Shown here in pieces: positions 35,655-44,895 of a stretch of 64,000 nucleotides of DNA. Source of the stretch: Nitrosomonas sp. GTDB taxonomy: Bacteria; Pseudomonadota; Gammaproteobacteria; Burkholderiales; Nitrosomonadaceae. Made by a program: the position numbers and the translations under genes. The DNA lies in contig JAJHPK010000039.1 of assembly GCA_020890945.1 (NCBI GenBank), forward strand, positions 25,693 through 89,692, written 5' to 3'. Positions within the stretch are counted from its first letter, which is position 1, and each line of letters starts with the position of its first letter. The notes below the pieces were generated by a model, which made no database searches, was not told the origin of the DNA, and saw nothing but the letters and a program-made list of their open reading frames with translations.

Positions 35655-38438
35655 TTACAGTCGATCCGTCAGCCCATAAAAGCCCGCTGTATCGGTTTTA
35701 AATACCACGTATCCATCTTCCATTTCTAGATTCGGATTGTTGGCCTGTCCTCCCGGTAAGCCCGTGCCATTGACTGCGCGTGCTGGCGCAAAGTACACGA
35801 TGTCTTTTGGATCGACACGATGGACCTCATTGCCGTCGACTGATGCGACAACCTCAATCTGGCCGATTTCTGTCGATCGTCCTCGATAAGGCATCTTGAC
35901 GAACAACGAATTGCCCAGCAAATTGGTCATTTTTTGCTTGGTATCGTCGAGCATGCTGACGTGAATGACGTCCGAGGCAAGTTCACCAAACTTGCGATCC
36001 CGCAAAAATGCACTGAGCTCTGGTGAAAGTTCGTATTGCAAAAATTCAACTCGCCACTGCGAAGCCAAAGCATCTGTAATGGTATTGACTAGCATAGCCG
36101 CCATGGTGTTTCGGAGCGCGCCTTTTCCATAACGCGGCGCCACGCCATACACCTCGGCAGCCGATCCGACCATATCAAGCAGTCCTTTGCTATCCTGAGT
36201 GGCACCTCTAAACATTTCCTCGAGCGTCATTTTTCTGAGGAATCCGCCAAAGAACTGGCTGCCAGGCGCATTACTGATGGTCATAAAAGGATTGATGAGC
36301 GTCGTAAACAGAATGTCATCCTGCGTGGTGGAGATTGTTCCATCACCGGCCACTCGCATGTAAGGCAAATCCAACTTAACAACACCTTCATTCACCAACG
36401 CTGGATCGGGCAGTTTACTGACAACTTTTGTGTTACCCGAACCAAAAATTCCGTCAGCTTTCAGCAAGGAACTGAACGAACCGTTTTGTTTTACTGCGTG
36501 GCAATCAGCGCAATCCAGTGCTTCATTTGCCGGGCGTACGTTGTGGGAAATGATATATTCATTGGACTCAAACCACAGCATTTTCACATCAGGTTGACGT
36601 CCATTGAGCAAAGGTCCATGACGCTGCTTCATCAGACTGTCATAGGCCACCTTGAGCGAACGATAACTGTCCGCATCCGCCGGGTCTTTAACCGATGCAC
36701 TGCCATGCGAAATAGTACCCTCCAGACGGCCTGGTAACGTGGAACCACTTTGAGGATCGATGATATTCAAGTAGCTTACCGTTTCACCTTCCTTTTTCTC
36801 GGCTGGTGTAACTACCAAACCACGCTCGAATCTAGACAATGCCCAACCGGTCACGGTATCAATCCACAAATAGCGTAAACGCGGGTTGTAAGGAGTGATT
36901 TTACGCTTGCCTTCCTGGTTATCTCGGTATCGATACATGATTTGCAACGGTTGTCCGCTGCTTTGCAAACCGGTAATGTGACAGGTCTCGCAGCTTAAAA
37001 CATCTAAGTGCGTTTGCACGACCTTGTTTAGACTGTCTGCAGTGTAACCCGCAAGCGATCCACCATTCTTCCAGCGCTCAAGGTGCGCATCCAGGATGGT
37101 GGGTTGTCCCGAAGGAATAATGGGCGCTTTACCCATTTTATTTTTATTTTCGGTGTGACAGTATTCGCAATTACGTAAATCCGCCGAGAAATCCAGGTCA
37201 TTGCGGATATCCATATCCGAATTCCCCTTCATGAAATCATGATTTTGATCGAGGTTAACGGCCGCTGTTTTGGGTTTTAGGTAACTGCTACTGTGACAGA
37301 TGTTGCAATTGTCCATCACCCGCGATTCACCATCTTGCCAGTAGCGAGCCAGATCGGCGCCTTTATGTACGTCGTCTTTGTAATCAGATACCAGCGTACC
37401 GTCTTCGCCAAGCTCCATACGCGCTTCACTACCATATCCGTAAAAGCCGCGACGAGAATTACTGGTGATATGGCAGGACATGCAGTTTTCGGTTTCAGGA
37501 TAACGTAGCATCGAAACACTGATACGCCCACTCTCATCGAATGCCTCCCGATTCCAACTAAAAATTGGATTGCCAGCGGCATCGGTCATGATTTCATAAT
37601 TTTTCTCGTCCGCCCAATTCCGTCCGATGGACAGAATCTTTTTCCCATCCGTAGTCGGCAAAAATTCCCAGGCAGTGCTGACCGCGTGACCAAACCAGCC
37701 GCCACTAGCAAGCTTGTGTTGAGCATTCCGGTAGTCAGCGATCCCCCCGCTGGGGCTTTTCATACGCTCATCAGGAACCATCACCTGCTCTGGACTCATG
37801 TGGCACCACAAACAGTCGGCTTCGTACAAACCGCTTTTGTTCCAATTCCATTTACTCAGCACTGAATTATCGTGGGTCATATTGTTGTTTTCATCTTTGC
37901 CACGGGCGAAATAATCGCCAGAATACATAGAGATACTCCCTGGATCACGCTTGGTGTAAAAAATGCCATCGCGATCTTTTTCCCCATAACCGCTACCCGC
38001 ATGACAGGAAGAGCAGCCAGCAATGAAATCGGCCGCCCCCATGTCGCGAAACATTTCCGGATACGGCGTATCCTTGAAGGACAGCATGGTCGGATTACTA
38101 CCACCCATGCAAGTAAATCCACCAAAAAATCCTGGTCCTGCGAGCCACTTGCCGCTGAGATAACTACTATAAGAACCGAATCGATCGGAAGCCTCGTCAC
38201 GCCCCATTTCGAAGTGATAGGCACTGGTTATCTTGTCGTAATCGTGGCAACCCGAACCGGCACAGGTTTGGCGAGAGCTGTAAGGTTTACCTGTATCCAA
38301 GACATTTTGTCCATCTTCACCCAGAAGTGGGATAGGAGGATGTTTGACCGGTTTATCGATCCAGTTAACTCTGGCGCTTACCTGACTAGCCAGTACCATC
38401 ATGCCCATGAGCAGGACAATTATTCTGATGTTGTACAT
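35655..38438 (-). CDS. Large octaheme c-type cytochrome, first gene of the cluster
   Basis: 927 residues with a Sec signal peptide (MYNIRIIVLLMGMMVLASQVSA). The heme motifs are a CX4CH near the N-terminus (CAGSGCH), then CSSCH, CLWCH, CMSCH, CNICH, CEYCH, CETCH and CADCH, eight in all, spread over the first 670 residues. The last 260 residues lack heme and contain GVVKLDLPYMRVAGDGTI and a C-terminal beta-rich part with NPNLEMEDGYVVFKTDTAG. Wide spacing and long inter-heme domains distinguish it from simple wires and suggest a catalytic or surface terminal cytochrome. No lipobox. A 150-base gap with a hairpin separates it from the next gene. The substrate is unknown. Confidence 0.9.
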   Translation of the reverse strand: MYNIRIIVLLMGMMVLASQVSARVNWIDKPVKHPPIPLLGEDGQNVLDTGKPYSSRQTCAGSGCHDYDKITSAYHFEMGRDEASDRFGSYSSYLSGKWLAGPGFFGGFTCMGGSNPTMLSFKDTPYPEMFRDMGAADFIAGCSSCHAGSGYGEKDRDGIFYTKRDPGSISMYSGDYFARGKDENNNMTHDNSVLSKWNWNKSGLYEADCLWCHMSPEQVMVPDERMKSPSGGIADYRNAQHKLASGGWFGHAVSTAWEFLPTTDGKKILSIGRNWADEKNYEIMTDAAGNPIFSWNREAFDESGRISVSMLRYPETENCMSCHITSNSRRGFYGYGSEARMELGEDGTLVSDYKDDVHKGADLARYWQDGESRVMDNCNICHSSSYLKPKTAAVNLDQNHDFMKGNSDMDIRNDLDFSADLRNCEYCHTENKNKMGKAPIIPSGQPTILDAHLERWKNGGSLAGYTADSLNKVVQTHLDVLSCETCHITGLQSSGQPLQIMYRYRDNQEGKRKITPYNPRLRYLWIDTVTGWALSRFERGLVVTPAEKKEGETVSYLNIIDPQSGSTLPGRLEGTISHGSASVKDPADADSYRSLKVAYDSLMKQRHGPLLNGRQPDVKMLWFESNEYIISHNVRPANEALDCADCHAVKQNGSFSSLLKADGIFGSGNTKVVSKLPDPALVNEGVVKLDLPYMRVAGDGTISTTQDDILFTTLINPFMTISNAPGSQFFGGFLRKMTLEEMFRGATQDSKGLLDMVGSAAEVYGVAPRYGKGALRNTMAAMLVNTITDALASQWRVEFLQYELSPELSAFLRDRKFGELASDVIHVSMLDDTKQKMTNLLGNSLFVKMPYRGRSTEIGQIEVVASVDGNEVHRVDPKDIVYFAPARAVNGTGLPGGQANNPNLEMEDGYVVFKTDTAGFYGLTDRL

Positions 38439-39123
38439 ATTTTTCTCCCTAATATAGTCAACATGATGAGATTTGCAGGTAGTATTTCTTTCACACAGTT
38501 AGCAAAAACTCTTTATCATTTTCTAAAAGAAAGATAGCAAAGCTATCTTCGATACCATCCCAAACAGACTGCATGCGATTTTGATTCCGAGGCTTTCCGA
38601 ACTCACCTTACGTCGAGAATGATTTGGTTTCTCTTTTTAAGAATGTTTTCAATTAGGCTCAGAACGCTTATTCATTACACATCGCATAAAACCCCTTTTC
38701 TTGCCCGTTTCTGCTTTATTGCGCGGCTATTTTGCGCGAAAAAAAACAAAATACAATGCGACATATTGTCGCACCCAGGCTAATTGACACTGCATTCTGA
38801 CTTGTTGAGCTGATATAACTGTATAAATAAAAATAGAATTTTTATGTTTTGTAGCAATTGCACTAAAATCGGTTGGTACCGGTAGGTTCATTCAGGATTC
38901 GAAGTCATAGTAAGAAAAGCAAGCGAAGTGGATCAATTGGCATCGTCGTGAGAATTATTAACGGCTACCAGAACGGCTGATGAGCTAAGGAAAATCCAGG
39001 TAGTATTACTTCTCTTGGAACTTCGGATGTCCTTTGAGGAAACGGTAAATCGACTTGTTTGTTGCCTCCTGAATGAGACTGCTTGTAAAATCGTTCCCAC
39101 CATTCTTCAATTGAATCGAAGCC
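38439..39123. other. Long intergenic region upstream of the cytochrome operon
   Basis: About 685 bases between divergent transcripts, with no supported gene. It holds the 17-bp palindrome annotated separately and, about 30 bases to the left, a ttgcgcg-N-ttgcgcg pair with a GCGGC-N5-TGCGC half match. Homopolymer and AT-rich stretches around 38830 may hold promoters for either side. Confidence 0.5.
38757..38773. promoter_or_regulatory. Palindromic operator matching the RegA/PrrA/RoxR site
   Basis: TGCGACA-TAT-TGTCGCA, a perfect 7-bp dyad with a 3-base centre. Its core GCGAC-ATATT-GTCGC fits the published GCGNC-N5-GNCGC consensus of RegA/PrrA-type redox response regulators. It lies about 320 bases upstream of the first cytochrome gene and 350 upstream of the LMW phosphatase. 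The match is direct; regulation is inferred. Confidence 0.5.
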
Positions 39124-39618
39124 ATGAATCAAAACAAAAAAACCAAAGTATTATTCGTTTGTATGGGCAATATTTGCCGTTCTCCGACTGCTGATGCGGT
39201 TTTTCGGCATTTTGTCCAGGATGCGAACGTGCAACACTTGATTGAAGTCGACTCTGCCGGAACTCATGCCTATCACATCGGCCATCCACCCGATCATCGT
39301 TCGCAACAAGCTGCCCTACAACGCGGTTATAAAATGGATGATTTACGCGCTCGCGCGGTGAACATGAATGATTTTGAGGCATTTGACTATATTCTTGCGA
39401 TGGATAAAGAAAACCTCGCATTGCTTCGTCAACGCAGTCCCAAGCAGCATATCGAAAAAATTCAATTATTCATGTGCTATGGAAAAAATGCTGGCACTGA
39501 GACCGAAGTTCCCGATCCTTATTACGGTGGTCATCAGGGTTTTGAATTGGTCTTGGATATGGTTGAAGAAGCAAGTCGCGGCCTGTTAGCTCATCTCTGC
39601 AATAAACATAAAGGATAA
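39124..39618 (+). CDS. Low-molecular-weight protein-tyrosine phosphatase
   Basis: 164 residues, cytoplasmic. The P-loop [19 protein letters not shown] has the CX5R nucleophile signature close to the N-terminus, and VPDPYYGG near residue 130 supplies the general acid Asp. Length is normal. Bacterial LMW-PTPs act on tyrosine kinases of polysaccharide export or as general phosphatases. It ends 2 bases before adhC, so it starts an adhC-fghA operon, an unusual companion for formaldehyde enzymes. An arsenate-reductase role is less likely given the DPYYGG loop. Confidence 0.93.
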   Translation: MNQNKKTKVLFVCMGNICRSPTADAVFRHFVQDANVQHLIEVDSAGTHAYHIGHPPDHRSQQAALQRGYKMDDLRARAVNMNDFEAFDYILAMDKENLALLRQRSPKQHIEKIQLFMCYGKNAGTETEVPDPYYGGHQGFELVLDMVEEASRGLLAHLCNKHKG

Positions 39619-39620
39619 TT

Positions 39621-40727
39621 ATGAAAACCAAAGCCGCAGTGGCCTGGCAAGCGAATCAACCTCTCACGATTGAAGAAATCGATCTGGAAGGTCCCAAAGC
39701 TGGTGAAGTGTTGATTGAAATCAAAGCCACTGGCATCTGCCATACGGATTACTACACGTTATCCGGCGCCGATCCAGAAGGTTTGTTCCCCACTGTATTA
39801 GGTCATGAAGGCGCCGGCGTTGTCGTCGATGTCGGCCCTAATGTGAAATCGTTGCGCAAAGGCGATCACGTCATTCCGCTGTACACGCCGGAATGCCGTG
39901 AATGTAAATTTTGCTTGTCGAAAAAAACCAATTTGTGCCAAGCCATTCGCAGCACGCAAGGCAAAGGTCTGATGCCCGACAGCTCATCGCGTTTTTCGAT
40001 GAATGGCAAACCCTTATTTCATTATATGGGCACGTCGACCTTCTCCAATTACACCGTGGTCCCCGAAATCGCGTTGGCTAAAATTCGTCCAGATGCACCG
40101 TTCGATAAAGTATGTTACATCGGCTGCGGCGTCACCACCGGCATCGGTGCGGTGATTTATACCGCCAAAGTGGAAGCTGGCGCGAATGTCGCGGTATTCG
40201 GTCTGGGTGGCATTGGCTTGAACGTGATCCAAGGCGCGCGCATGGTCGGTGCCGATAAAATCATCGGTATCGATTTAAATCCAAAACGCGAAGCGATGGC
40301 GCGCAAATTTGGCATGACGCATTTCATTAACCCCAACGACGTGCCGAACATCGTCGATGCAATTGTACAACTGACCGATGGCGGCACGGATTACAGCTTC
40401 GAATGCATCGGCAATACCAAAGTCATGCGCCAAGCCTTGGAATGCACGCATAAAGGCTGGGGACGCAGCATTATCATCGGCGTGGCCGAAGCCGGTGCGG
40501 AAATCAGCACCCGCCCTTTCCAACTCGTCACCGGGAGAAAATGGGAAGGCTCCGCGTTCGGCGGCGTGCGCGGACGCACCGACGTACCGAAAATCGTCGA
40601 CTGGTACATGGAAGGCAAAATCGATATCGACTCGCTGATCACGCACACCCTGACCCTGGACAATATTAATCAAGGATTCGATTTGATGAAAAGCGGCGAA
40701 TCGATTCGCTCGGTCGTCGTGTATTAA
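39621..40727 (+). CDS. adhC: S-(hydroxymethyl)glutathione dehydrogenase (class III alcohol dehydrogenase)
   Basis: 368 residues. Catalytic zinc ligands are [15 protein letters not shown] and LGHEGAG, structural zinc [15 protein letters not shown], then [11 protein letters not shown] and the Rossmann motif [25 protein letters not shown] in two parts. It oxidises the spontaneous formaldehyde-glutathione adduct to S-formylglutathione with NAD+. The same enzyme can act as S-nitrosoglutathione reductase. The start at ATG 39621 follows AAAGGA. It forms an operon with fghA, 4 bases downstream. Codon use is noticeably GC-richer than the genes after it. Confidence 0.97.
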   Translation: MKTKAAVAWQANQPLTIEEIDLEGPKAGEVLIEIKATGICHTDYYTLSGADPEGLFPTVLGHEGAGVVVDVGPNVKSLRKGDHVIPLYTPECRECKFCLSKKTNLCQAIRSTQGKGLMPDSSSRFSMNGKPLFHYMGTSTFSNYTVVPEIALAKIRPDAPFDKVCYIGCGVTTGIGAVIYTAKVEAGANVAVFGLGGIGLNVIQGARMVGADKIIGIDLNPKREAMARKFGMTHFINPNDVPNIVDAIVQLTDGGTDYSFECIGNTKVMRQALECTHKGWGRSIIIGVAEAGAEISTRPFQLVTGRKWEGSAFGGVRGRTDVPKIVDWYMEGKIDIDSLITHTLTLDNINQGFDLMKSGESIRSVVVY

Positions 40728-40731
40728 TACA

Positions 40732-41577
40732 ATGAGTGCTACCTTTGAAACCCGCAATCTACATCACTGCTTTGGCGGCATCCAAGGCTATTACCAGCAT
40801 CGGTCCACAGTCATCGGCCTGCCGATGCGTTTCTCCGTGTATCAACCGCCGCAAGCGATACAACAACGCGTGCCGGTATTATTTTTCCTCGCCGGTCTGA
40901 CTTGTACCGAGGAAACCTTCATGATCAAAACCGGGGCGCAGCGTTACGCCGCCGAGCTTGGCTTGATGCTGGTCACGATGGACACCAGTCCGCGTCAAAC
41001 CGGTATTGCCGGTGAAACCGATGCCTGGGATTTCGGTGCAGGAGCCGGATTTTATCTCGATGCCACCGCCGAACCTTGGTCAAAATACTACCGCATGGAA
41101 AGTTACATCACACAAGAATTGCGCAACATCATTGTTAATCAATTCCCTGCCGATCCAAGCCGCATCGGTATTTTCGGTCACTCAATGGGGGGACATGGCG
41201 CGATAACACTTGCCCTGCGTCATCCTGATATTTTCCGTTCGGTTTCCGCATTTGCACCGATCTGCGCGCCTATGCAATGCCCGTGGGGACAAAAAGCTTT
41301 CCGTAATTACTTGGGAGAAAATCAGGAAACCTGGCAGAAATACGATGCGACCGCGCTGATTTCCGCGGGTCATCGTGTTCAGGAATTGTTGATCGATCAA
41401 GGATTGAACGATCAATTTCTAACTGATCAACTGCATCCGCACTTGTTGGAAAATGCCTGTGCCAAAGCAGGTCAAAACCTAACCTTGCGTTACCATCAAG
41501 GCTACGATCATAGTTATTATTTCATCAGCACGTTTATTGGCGAGCATTTGAGCTATCATCAGGAGCAGCTTGGATAG
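40732..41577 (+). CDS. fghA: S-formylglutathione hydrolase
   Basis: 281 residues of esterase D type. Nucleophile elbow GIFGHSMGGHGAITLAL, LIDQGLNDQFL with the catalytic Asp, and GYDHSYYFISTFIGEH with the His. It converts S-formylglutathione to formate and glutathione, the second step of formaldehyde detoxification. The start is 4 bases after adhC, so it is cotranscribed. Confidence 0.97.
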   Translation: MSATFETRNLHHCFGGIQGYYQHRSTVIGLPMRFSVYQPPQAIQQRVPVLFFLAGLTCTEETFMIKTGAQRYAAELGLMLVTMDTSPRQTGIAGETDAWDFGAGAGFYLDATAEPWSKYYRMESYITQELRNIIVNQFPADPSRIGIFGHSMGGHGAITLALRHPDIFRSVSAFAPICAPMQCPWGQKAFRNYLGENQETWQKYDATALISAGHRVQELLIDQGLNDQFLTDQLHPHLLENACAKAGQNLTLRYHQGYDHSYYFISTFIGEHLSYHQEQLG

Positions 41578-41585
41578 TTTGTGTA

Positions 41586-41602
41586 TTACATTGCAAATGT
41601 AA
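41586..41602. terminator. Small hairpin after fghA
   Basis: ttacatt 41586-41592 pairs with aatgtaa 41596-41602 around three bases, 9 bases after the fghA stop. A weak terminator candidate without a U-tract. Confidence 0.3.
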
Positions 41603-41663
41603 CAAGAATAGTATTGTAATTCACGTCATTGATGAATTAGAAGAGGGTTTCACAAGTTAAAAC

Positions 41664-42512
41664 ATGCCATCACTAACCAGAACCATTGTTGCAGTTACAG
41701 TACTAGCTCTTTTAACATATACAAATCCCTCAATGGAAACTTATGAAAAATTTATACATGAGCAGATCCTTCAAGAAACTCGTACGCAGGATGGTTTAAC
41801 TAAGTTTCTCGGTTCATTATTCGGAGGATTCGCCAGCAGCTTAATCACTAACTCAACAATTAGAAGAGATTTTATAATTTTAAGTTTTTATGATACTGAT
41901 TTTGGAGACGAACAACTTAAGGTTGTTGGAATACTAAATAATTTCGTTGTAATAAGTCCATTAAAGTCAAAACAAAAACATACTTCAAGTTTACCTTTAA
42001 AAGAAAAAGAAATTTCATCCGTAGAACACGAGCAAGTGACAGTAGCAAAAGCAAATCTCAATAAAATAGTTGATTGCGCACAATCTCCCCATCCAACAAA
42101 GCAAGGTTTTGATAATGAAGATTTATCTAATTTGAAAGAATGGACAGGACGCTATCCAACACGAAACTTTGGTAACAGAAATAAACCAAATTTCTTCGAA
42201 ATGCCTCAAATTAAGAAACGTCTCCAAAATATATTATCAAGTGCAGATTTTGAAGCAATCACGATTGAGTATGGAGTCGAGAGTCCAATTGAGCTAATAG
42301 ACAACTTTTTGTTTATTTCTCGCTGCAAACCCCACGATTGTGGTGAAAACAATGCTTCAATTGCTGTTGGATTAAATGATGGTTCGATTCTTGTAGTACT
42401 TACTCAGTCTTCCGATGCAGTATCCAATTCTAATACGAAACGTTGCTTTGCTTTGAACAGCAGCTTAGAAAAACTACCAGAAAATATTTTAAAACGCTTT
42501 TTTAACCCATAG
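41664..42512 (+). CDS. Hypothetical protein with N-terminal signal or anchor
   Basis: 282 residues, AT-rich. A hydrophobic N-terminus (TRTIVAVTVLALLTYTNP) suggests a signal or anchor. No enzymatic motif is evident. Scattered Cys (DCAQS, SRCKPHDCGENNAS, KRCFALNSS) and a C-terminal part that contains DNFLFISRCKPHDCGE followed by GLNDGSILVV resemble small secreted or inhibitor-type domains, but I recognise no family. Together with the next gene it forms an AT-rich insertion between fghA and the hicA remnant. Its start follows a weak site (GAAGAGGG, about 10-15 bases upstream). Confidence 0.65.
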   Translation: MPSLTRTIVAVTVLALLTYTNPSMETYEKFIHEQILQETRTQDGLTKFLGSLFGGFASSLITNSTIRRDFIILSFYDTDFGDEQLKVVGILNNFVVISPLKSKQKHTSSLPLKEKEISSVEHEQVTVAKANLNKIVDCAQSPHPTKQGFDNEDLSNLKEWTGRYPTRNFGNRNKPNFFEMPQIKKRLQNILSSADFEAITIEYGVESPIELIDNFLFISRCKPHDCGENNASIAVGLNDGSILVVLTQSSDAVSNSNTKRCFALNSSLEKLPENILKRFFNP

Positions 42513-42535
42513 AGTAATTAAGAGTATTTAAAATC

Positions 42536-43075
42536 ATGACAAATCTTGGGATGAAAATCATCACTCATGAAAACTGGATGAATCGGGATCCTTTAATGAA
42601 AAACTTGATCATGCTTCAAGATGGCAAGATTTCTATTATGTCAGCCGGAGATTGGGCGATATTAATTCTTGAACCCAAACTTTCGGAAACAGTGCCATTA
42701 GAAATCCACAAGCTATTTGAAGTGGCTCGTGGCGCTATGCTATATGGTTACTTTTTTTATCCGCTTTTCACATTAGCATTCGAACAACTGCTCCGCGTTG
42801 CTGAAGCAGCCATTAGTGAAAAATGCAGACAAATTACAACCAATAAAATAGGTAATAACTTTAAAAACAAAGTTGATTACCTTAATAAAAATCAGTTCTT
42901 TTCAGACGAAGAATATACAAAATGGCAATCACTTAGAAATCTTAGAAACATAGCATCTCACCCTAATGAACAGACAATTCTACCCCCAGGAATCACTATC
43001 GAATGCATCTCTAACATATCAGGGTTAATCAACAGCTTATATAGGAAGTCATCGCCAGTTTCACCATCCGATTAA
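42536..43075 (+). CDS. HEPN-like helical protein with RNxxxH motif
   Basis: 179 residues, mainly helical. The segment LRNLRNIASHPNEQ holds R137, N138 and H142, the RxxxxH/RNxxxH signature of HEPN RNases found in toxins and defence proteins. The region before it (AFEQLLRVAEAAISEKCRQ) fits the HEPN helices. Residues 170-179 (RKSSPVSPSD) are read from hicA sequence in another frame, so the 3' end was made by a junction and the native C-terminus may be lost. No partner antitoxin is certain; the preceding hypothetical gene is a candidate. The family assignment is by motif and size. Confidence 0.6.
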   Translation: MTNLGMKIITHENWMNRDPLMKNLIMLQDGKISIMSAGDWAILILEPKLSETVPLEIHKLFEVARGAMLYGYFFYPLFTLAFEQLLRVAEAAISEKCRQITTNKIGNNFKNKVDYLNKNQFFSDEEYTKWQSLRNLRNIASHPNEQTILPPGITIECISNISGLINSLYRKSSPVSPSD

Positions 43076-43169
43076 ACCCGGTACGGTCACAGTTGCTGGA
43101 AAACCCAGCGTGGATGTTCCGCCTGGCACGCTCATCAATGTGTTAAAACAAGCGGGACTTAAGCAATAG
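43044..43169 (+). pseudogene. hicA: hicA toxin remnant (5' end missing)
   Basis: The frame from 43044 reads GSHRQFHHPIKPGTVTV, ending KQAGLKQ and TAG at 43169. This is the C-terminal two thirds of the HicA mRNA interferase, including the catalytic His of GSHRQ/FHHP. The sequence upstream of 43044 in this frame is unrelated, so the first about 20 residues and start codon are gone. It overlaps the end of the HEPN-like gene in another frame. The break marks an insertion or deletion point. Confidence 0.85.
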
Positions 43170-43171
43170 AG

Positions 43172-43390
43172 GTGTATATGCGTTATATGGTTGTTATCGA
43201 AGAAGGTCCGACAAGCTTTGGTGCCTACGTTCCCGATCTTCCGGGTTGCATCGCTGTCGGCGAATCAGCGGAAGAAGTGCTGCAACTGATTCAGGAAGCT
43301 ATTGAATTTCATATTGAAGGACTTAAAGAAGAAGGACAGCATATTCCAATGCCACATTCTTCAAGCTCATTTGTTGAGGTCCAAGCCTGA
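43172..43390 (+). CDS. hicB: HicB-family antitoxin
   Basis: 72 residues starting at GTG 43172 or ATG 43178. FGAYVPDLPGCIAVGES and EAIEFHIEGLKEEGQ are the conserved partial RNase H-fold of HicB. This short form lacks a C-terminal DNA-binding domain. It follows the hicA remnant by 2 bases, as in intact hicAB operons. With hicA broken it is an orphan and could still neutralise HicA proteins encoded elsewhere. Confidence 0.88.
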   Translation: MYMRYMVVIEEGPTSFGAYVPDLPGCIAVGESAEEVLQLIQEAIEFHIEGLKEEGQHIPMPHSSSSFVEVQA

Positions 43391-43397
43391 CGCCTTC

Positions 43398-44009
43398 TTA
43401 AAATTTTCCAGCACGCAAAATTTCCACCAATTGTGCCAGCGCCTGCCCTCGGTGGCTCATGCTGTTTTTTTGTTCGGCTGTTAATTCAGCGGATGTTTTG
43501 CCTAATTCAGGTAGCAAGAAATGCGGATCGTAACCGAATCCCCCCTGCCCTCGCTGCTCATCGATAATTTCTCCCTGCCATGATCCATCGACAATAATTG
43601 GCTGCGGATCATCCGCGTGCCGGACAAGAACGATCACGCAATAGTAATAAGCGTTGCGATTGGTTTGTTTTTTTAAAGCTTCGATCAATTTCTGATTATT
43701 GCGCTCATCGGATTTAGGTTCTCCGGCATAGCGAGCAGAATGGACACCAGGCGCTCCATTCAATGCCGCAACGCAAATCCCTGAATCATCCGCTAAAGCA
43801 GGAAGTTTTGTGCAGCGGCTAGCATGCCGTGCTTTGGCTAAGGCATTTTCAACAAAGGTTAGATGCGGTTCGTCGATTTCAGTGACATTGAACACCGATT
43901 GCGATAGCGCTTGAATCGCCAGAGGCGCAAGCAAAGCGTTAATTTCAGCAATTTTACCGGCGTTGTTACTGGCGATGACTAGTTTTTGTAGTTTTTGTAA
44001 TTTATCCAC
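43398..44009 (-). CDS. rdgB: XTP/dITP pyrophosphatase
   Basis: A 203-residue house-cleaning nucleotide phosphatase. The start is GTG 44009, giving [20 protein letters not shown]; the GTG lies 5 bases before the rph stop. Motifs [53 protein letters not shown] and SHRGQAL are all present. It removes ITP, dITP and XTP. Operon with rph (8-base overlap). Confidence 0.96.
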   Translation of the reverse strand: MDKLQKLQKLVIASNNAGKIAEINALLAPLAIQALSQSVFNVTEIDEPHLTFVENALAKARHASRCTKLPALADDSGICVAALNGAPGVHSARYAGEPKSDERNNQKLIEALKKQTNRNAYYYCVIVLVRHADDPQPIIVDGSWQGEIIDEQRGQGGFGYDPHFLLPELGKTSAELTAEQKNSMSHRGQALAQLVEILRAGKF

Positions 44010-44739
44010 GAGTAACCGATGCTTGCGCCAAGGATTCTTTTTGGATTGCAATCAATTGTTGAATGCCGTGCTGAGCCATATCGAGCATGGCGTCTAATTC
44101 TTTGCGACCAAAAGCATTGCCCTCGGCAGTGCCTTGCACTTCGACCAAGCCTAAATTTCCTGTCATCACCACATTCATGTCCGTATCACACGATGAATCT
44201 TCGTCATAATCGAGATCAAGTACGGCCACGCCTTCATGAATGCCAACCGATATGGCTGCGACATGATCAATGATAGGCGTCGTTTCGATCAATTGTTGAT
44301 AGATCAATTTTTCTATCGCATCATGCACTGCGACGAAAGCACCGGTGATGCTGGCCGTTCGCGTGCCGCCATCCGCTTGAATGACATCGCAATCGATTTG
44401 AATGGTACGTTCGCCTAGTTTTTTCAAATCGACAACTGCTCGCAATGCACGTCCGATTAATCGCTGAATTTCCTGCGTACGCCCCGTTTGTTTTCCTTTG
44501 GCTGCTTCCCGTTGCATGCGGGTGTGCGTAGAACCCGGTAGCATGCCATATTCTGCGGTCAACCAACCTTGACTTTGTCCCTTTAAAAAAGCTGGAATTT
44601 GCTCGCTGATAGTTGCGGTACAAATGACTTTGGTTTCTCCGCACTCAATCAAAACTGATCCATCGGCATAGCGTGTATAGTGCCGGGTTATTTTAACCGG
44701 GCGAATTTGTGTCGGTGTGCGTTGATAGCTTCGTGTCAT
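44002..44739 (-). CDS. rph: Ribonuclease PH
   Basis: A 245-residue phosphorolytic 3'-exonuclease that trims tRNA 3' ends. Motifs: [32 protein letters not shown] split over the start, [54 protein letters not shown], and [18 protein letters not shown] with the metal Asp residues. Normal length, no frameshift as in E. coli K-12. Confidence 0.97.
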   Translation of the reverse strand: MTRSYQRTPTQIRPVKITRHYTRYADGSVLIECGETKVICTATISEQIPAFLKGQSQGWLTAEYGMLPGSTHTRMQREAAKGKQTGRTQEIQRLIGRALRAVVDLKKLGERTIQIDCDVIQADGGTRTASITGAFVAVHDAIEKLIYQQLIETTPIIDHVAAISVGIHEGVAVLDLDYDEDSSCDTDMNVVMTGNLGLVEVQGTAEGNAFGRKELDAMLDMAQHGIQQLIAIQKESLAQASVTRG

Positions 44740-44895
44740 ATCTCTAAAATAATAAAGGCTATAAAAAATAAGGGATTAAATTCATTTCCTCGAAAATTCT
44801 CAAAACGATTACTCCAATCGTACAATCCCTTCTCAAAAAACATACTTCATTGGCGCAAATGAGTTTATTTTATTCAAACAAAAACCAATAATGTT

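Noticed and set aside
24079-38438. Assignment to a nitrite (NrfA) or octaheme hydroxylamine/tetrathionate reductase system
   Set aside because: No CxxCK or other catalytic-heme signature was found in any of the seven cytochromes, and the gene set differs.
24079-38438. Sulfite assimilation role because of the CysJ-like domain
   Set aside because: No cysI-like siroheme hemoprotein is present, and the reductase is fused to exported hemes, which does not fit cytoplasmic sulfite reduction.
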